DNA from: a virus | IMG/VR virus record: IMGVR_UViG_3300018080_006015 | Span: 55,630-119,629 of that record | Length of the DNA: 64,000 nucleotides | Reading direction: 5' to 3' (one strand) | Shown: positions 63,302-64,000 of the stretch, one piece after another | Layout: the number at the start of each line of letters is the position of its first letter | Position numbering within the stretch: the first letter of the stretch is position 1 | Program-made: the position numbers and the translations under genes | Notes under the pieces: model-generated | The model's input: only the letters and a program-made list of their open reading frames with translations | The model's database searches: none | Told to the model about the DNA's origin: nothing

Positions 63302-64000
63302 CTTACAAAACCCTCTATATGTCTTATTTTACATATCGGAATAGCTGGGTTGTGTTTGTGCCTGGTTAACTTTTCCATCTGATGAATTTTAGCCACCACT
63401 ATTCGTTGACGTCCTGTTAATCGCATCCAAGCCCTATGATTTACAGGATCTTGTTCATTAGTAATTATTTGATTTTTTTCATTTTCCCTATCAGCCCATT
63501 CTATTTCGTCATATGTTACGCCCATCTCTTCTTCGTCTGTTTGATTAGCGTTAGGTCCCCATAAATCTGCCGTAGGTTTTGCGTCAATAATCTTTTGCGC
63601 ACTCTTTGGAATATTGCCATCTTTATCTGTAACCAAATATCTAAACAATTCATACACTTCGCTTTTATATAAATCTCCAATGGGCGAAATATCTACGCAA
63701 CCATCGCCAAATTTGTTGTAATATCTAACCAAATTATCTTCACATCTGTTTCCTGTCCCAACAATTAAACCTCGATAAACATGTGATAAATAAGATAGTA
63801 CAGGGGTTCTTAAGCAAGATTTTAATGTTCCTGTTGGTACATTGTTTTTCAGATTTTGTTTTATATCAGCGCTTTCATGAAAGGTTTCAATAGCTATCTC
63901 ATTTTTAATTACAGAATAACCTTCACTCAAATCAAATGAAAAAAATTTTAAATCAAAATCTTTGGCAAAATAATATGCGTTGTCGGCTACATTAGAAGAA
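63298..64000 (-). CDS. nadE: NAD+ synthetase, 5' part outside window
   Basis: The frame stays open to the last base, so the start is outside. The visible C-terminal 234 residues include GTGNRCEDNLVRYYNKFGDG, then VDISPIGDLYKSEVYEL and KPTADLW followed by TDEEEMGVTYDE, all of them conserved in NadE, which makes NAD+ from nicotinic acid adenine dinucleotide and ammonia with ATP. The ATP-pyrophosphatase P-loop (SGGVDS) is upstream of the window. A glutaminase domain cannot be excluded. It heads a tight operon with the macro-domain gene, so it probably supports NAD+ levels during infection, perhaps against NAD-depleting immunity; that use is inferred. Confidence 0.9.
   Translation of the reverse strand, partial: SSNVADNAYYFAKDFDLKFFSFDLSEGYSVIKNEIAIETFHESADIKQNLKNNVPTGTLKSCLRTPVLSYLSHVYRGLIVGTGNRCEDNLVRYYNKFGDGCVDISPIGDLYKSEVYELFRYLVTDKDGNIPKSAQKIIDAKPTADLWGPNANQTDEEEMGVTYDEIEWADRENEKNQIITNEQDPVNHRAWMRLTGRQRIVVAKIHQMEKLTRHKHNPAIPICKIRHIEGFVR

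Noticed and set aside
1-64000. tRNA or rRNA genes
   Set aside because: No cloverleaf-like segment or rRNA sequence was recognised in the few non-coding gaps, which are too short for most such genes.

Overview
The window looks like part of a large tailed-phage (Caudoviricetes, jumbo-phage type) genome that is AT-rich over most of its length. Genes are packed with 1-20 bp gaps or ATGA/TAATG overlaps, fibre genes alone fill about 45 kb, there is a set of envelope-degrading enzymes, and the auxiliary metabolic genes (class II ribonucleotide reductase with an intein, methionine aminopeptidase, NAD synthetase, macro domain) are of kinds often carried by very large phages. The host cannot be named. 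A lipoprotein, a Sec-type signal peptide and an amidase/muramidase set suggest a host with a peptidoglycan wall, perhaps with an outer membrane. No capsid, portal, terminase or polymerase gene is in the window.

Layout. 1-4296 (+): the 3' part of an intein-containing adenosylcobalamin-type ribonucleotide reductase, three small unknown genes, a type I methionine aminopeptidase, a 58-residue gene and a small winged-helix-like DNA-binding protein, closed by a strong terminator at 4323-4378. 4488-49653 (+): a continuous block of fibre/adhesin-like genes including proteins of about 3245 and 5319 residues. They share one grammar: glycine-rich beta-solenoid stretches, a recurring hinge module (GKLTVDGYxDPIxVIIES, 17 copies, 6207-43268), conserved N-terminal caps shared by pairs of genes, and three types of C-terminal domain shared by different genes. 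Three tandem paralogues with an N-terminal Cys/His cluster sit between the two largest genes. The last long fibre gene switches abruptly from AT-rich to GC-rich DNA at about 46440 without losing its frame.

49665-52207: small membrane, lipoprotein and metalloprotease-like genes (a one-TM holin-like protein, a Cys-rich lipoprotein, a matrixin-type metzincin on the minus strand, a membrane HExxH protein). 52277-56674 (+): a COG2509-like flavoprotein, a DEDDh 3'-5' exonuclease and several small phage genes, ending at a terminator. 56760-60317: a wall-attack region with two related muramidase-like proteins, an N-acetylmuramoyl-L-alanine amidase and a probable serine hydrolase. 60314-64000 (-): a tightly coupled operon reading nadE (cut by the window edge), two unknown genes, a macro-domain protein, an HNH endonuclease and a Lys/Glu-rich protein.

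How the parts fit: the first block supports nucleotide supply and protein maturation, the central block probably builds the host-recognition apparatus, the third releases or injects through the cell wall, and the minus-strand operon links NAD+ synthesis with ADP-ribose chemistry. The most unusual material is the fibre block, which looks like a family grown by duplication, recombination and shuffling of a small set of modules.
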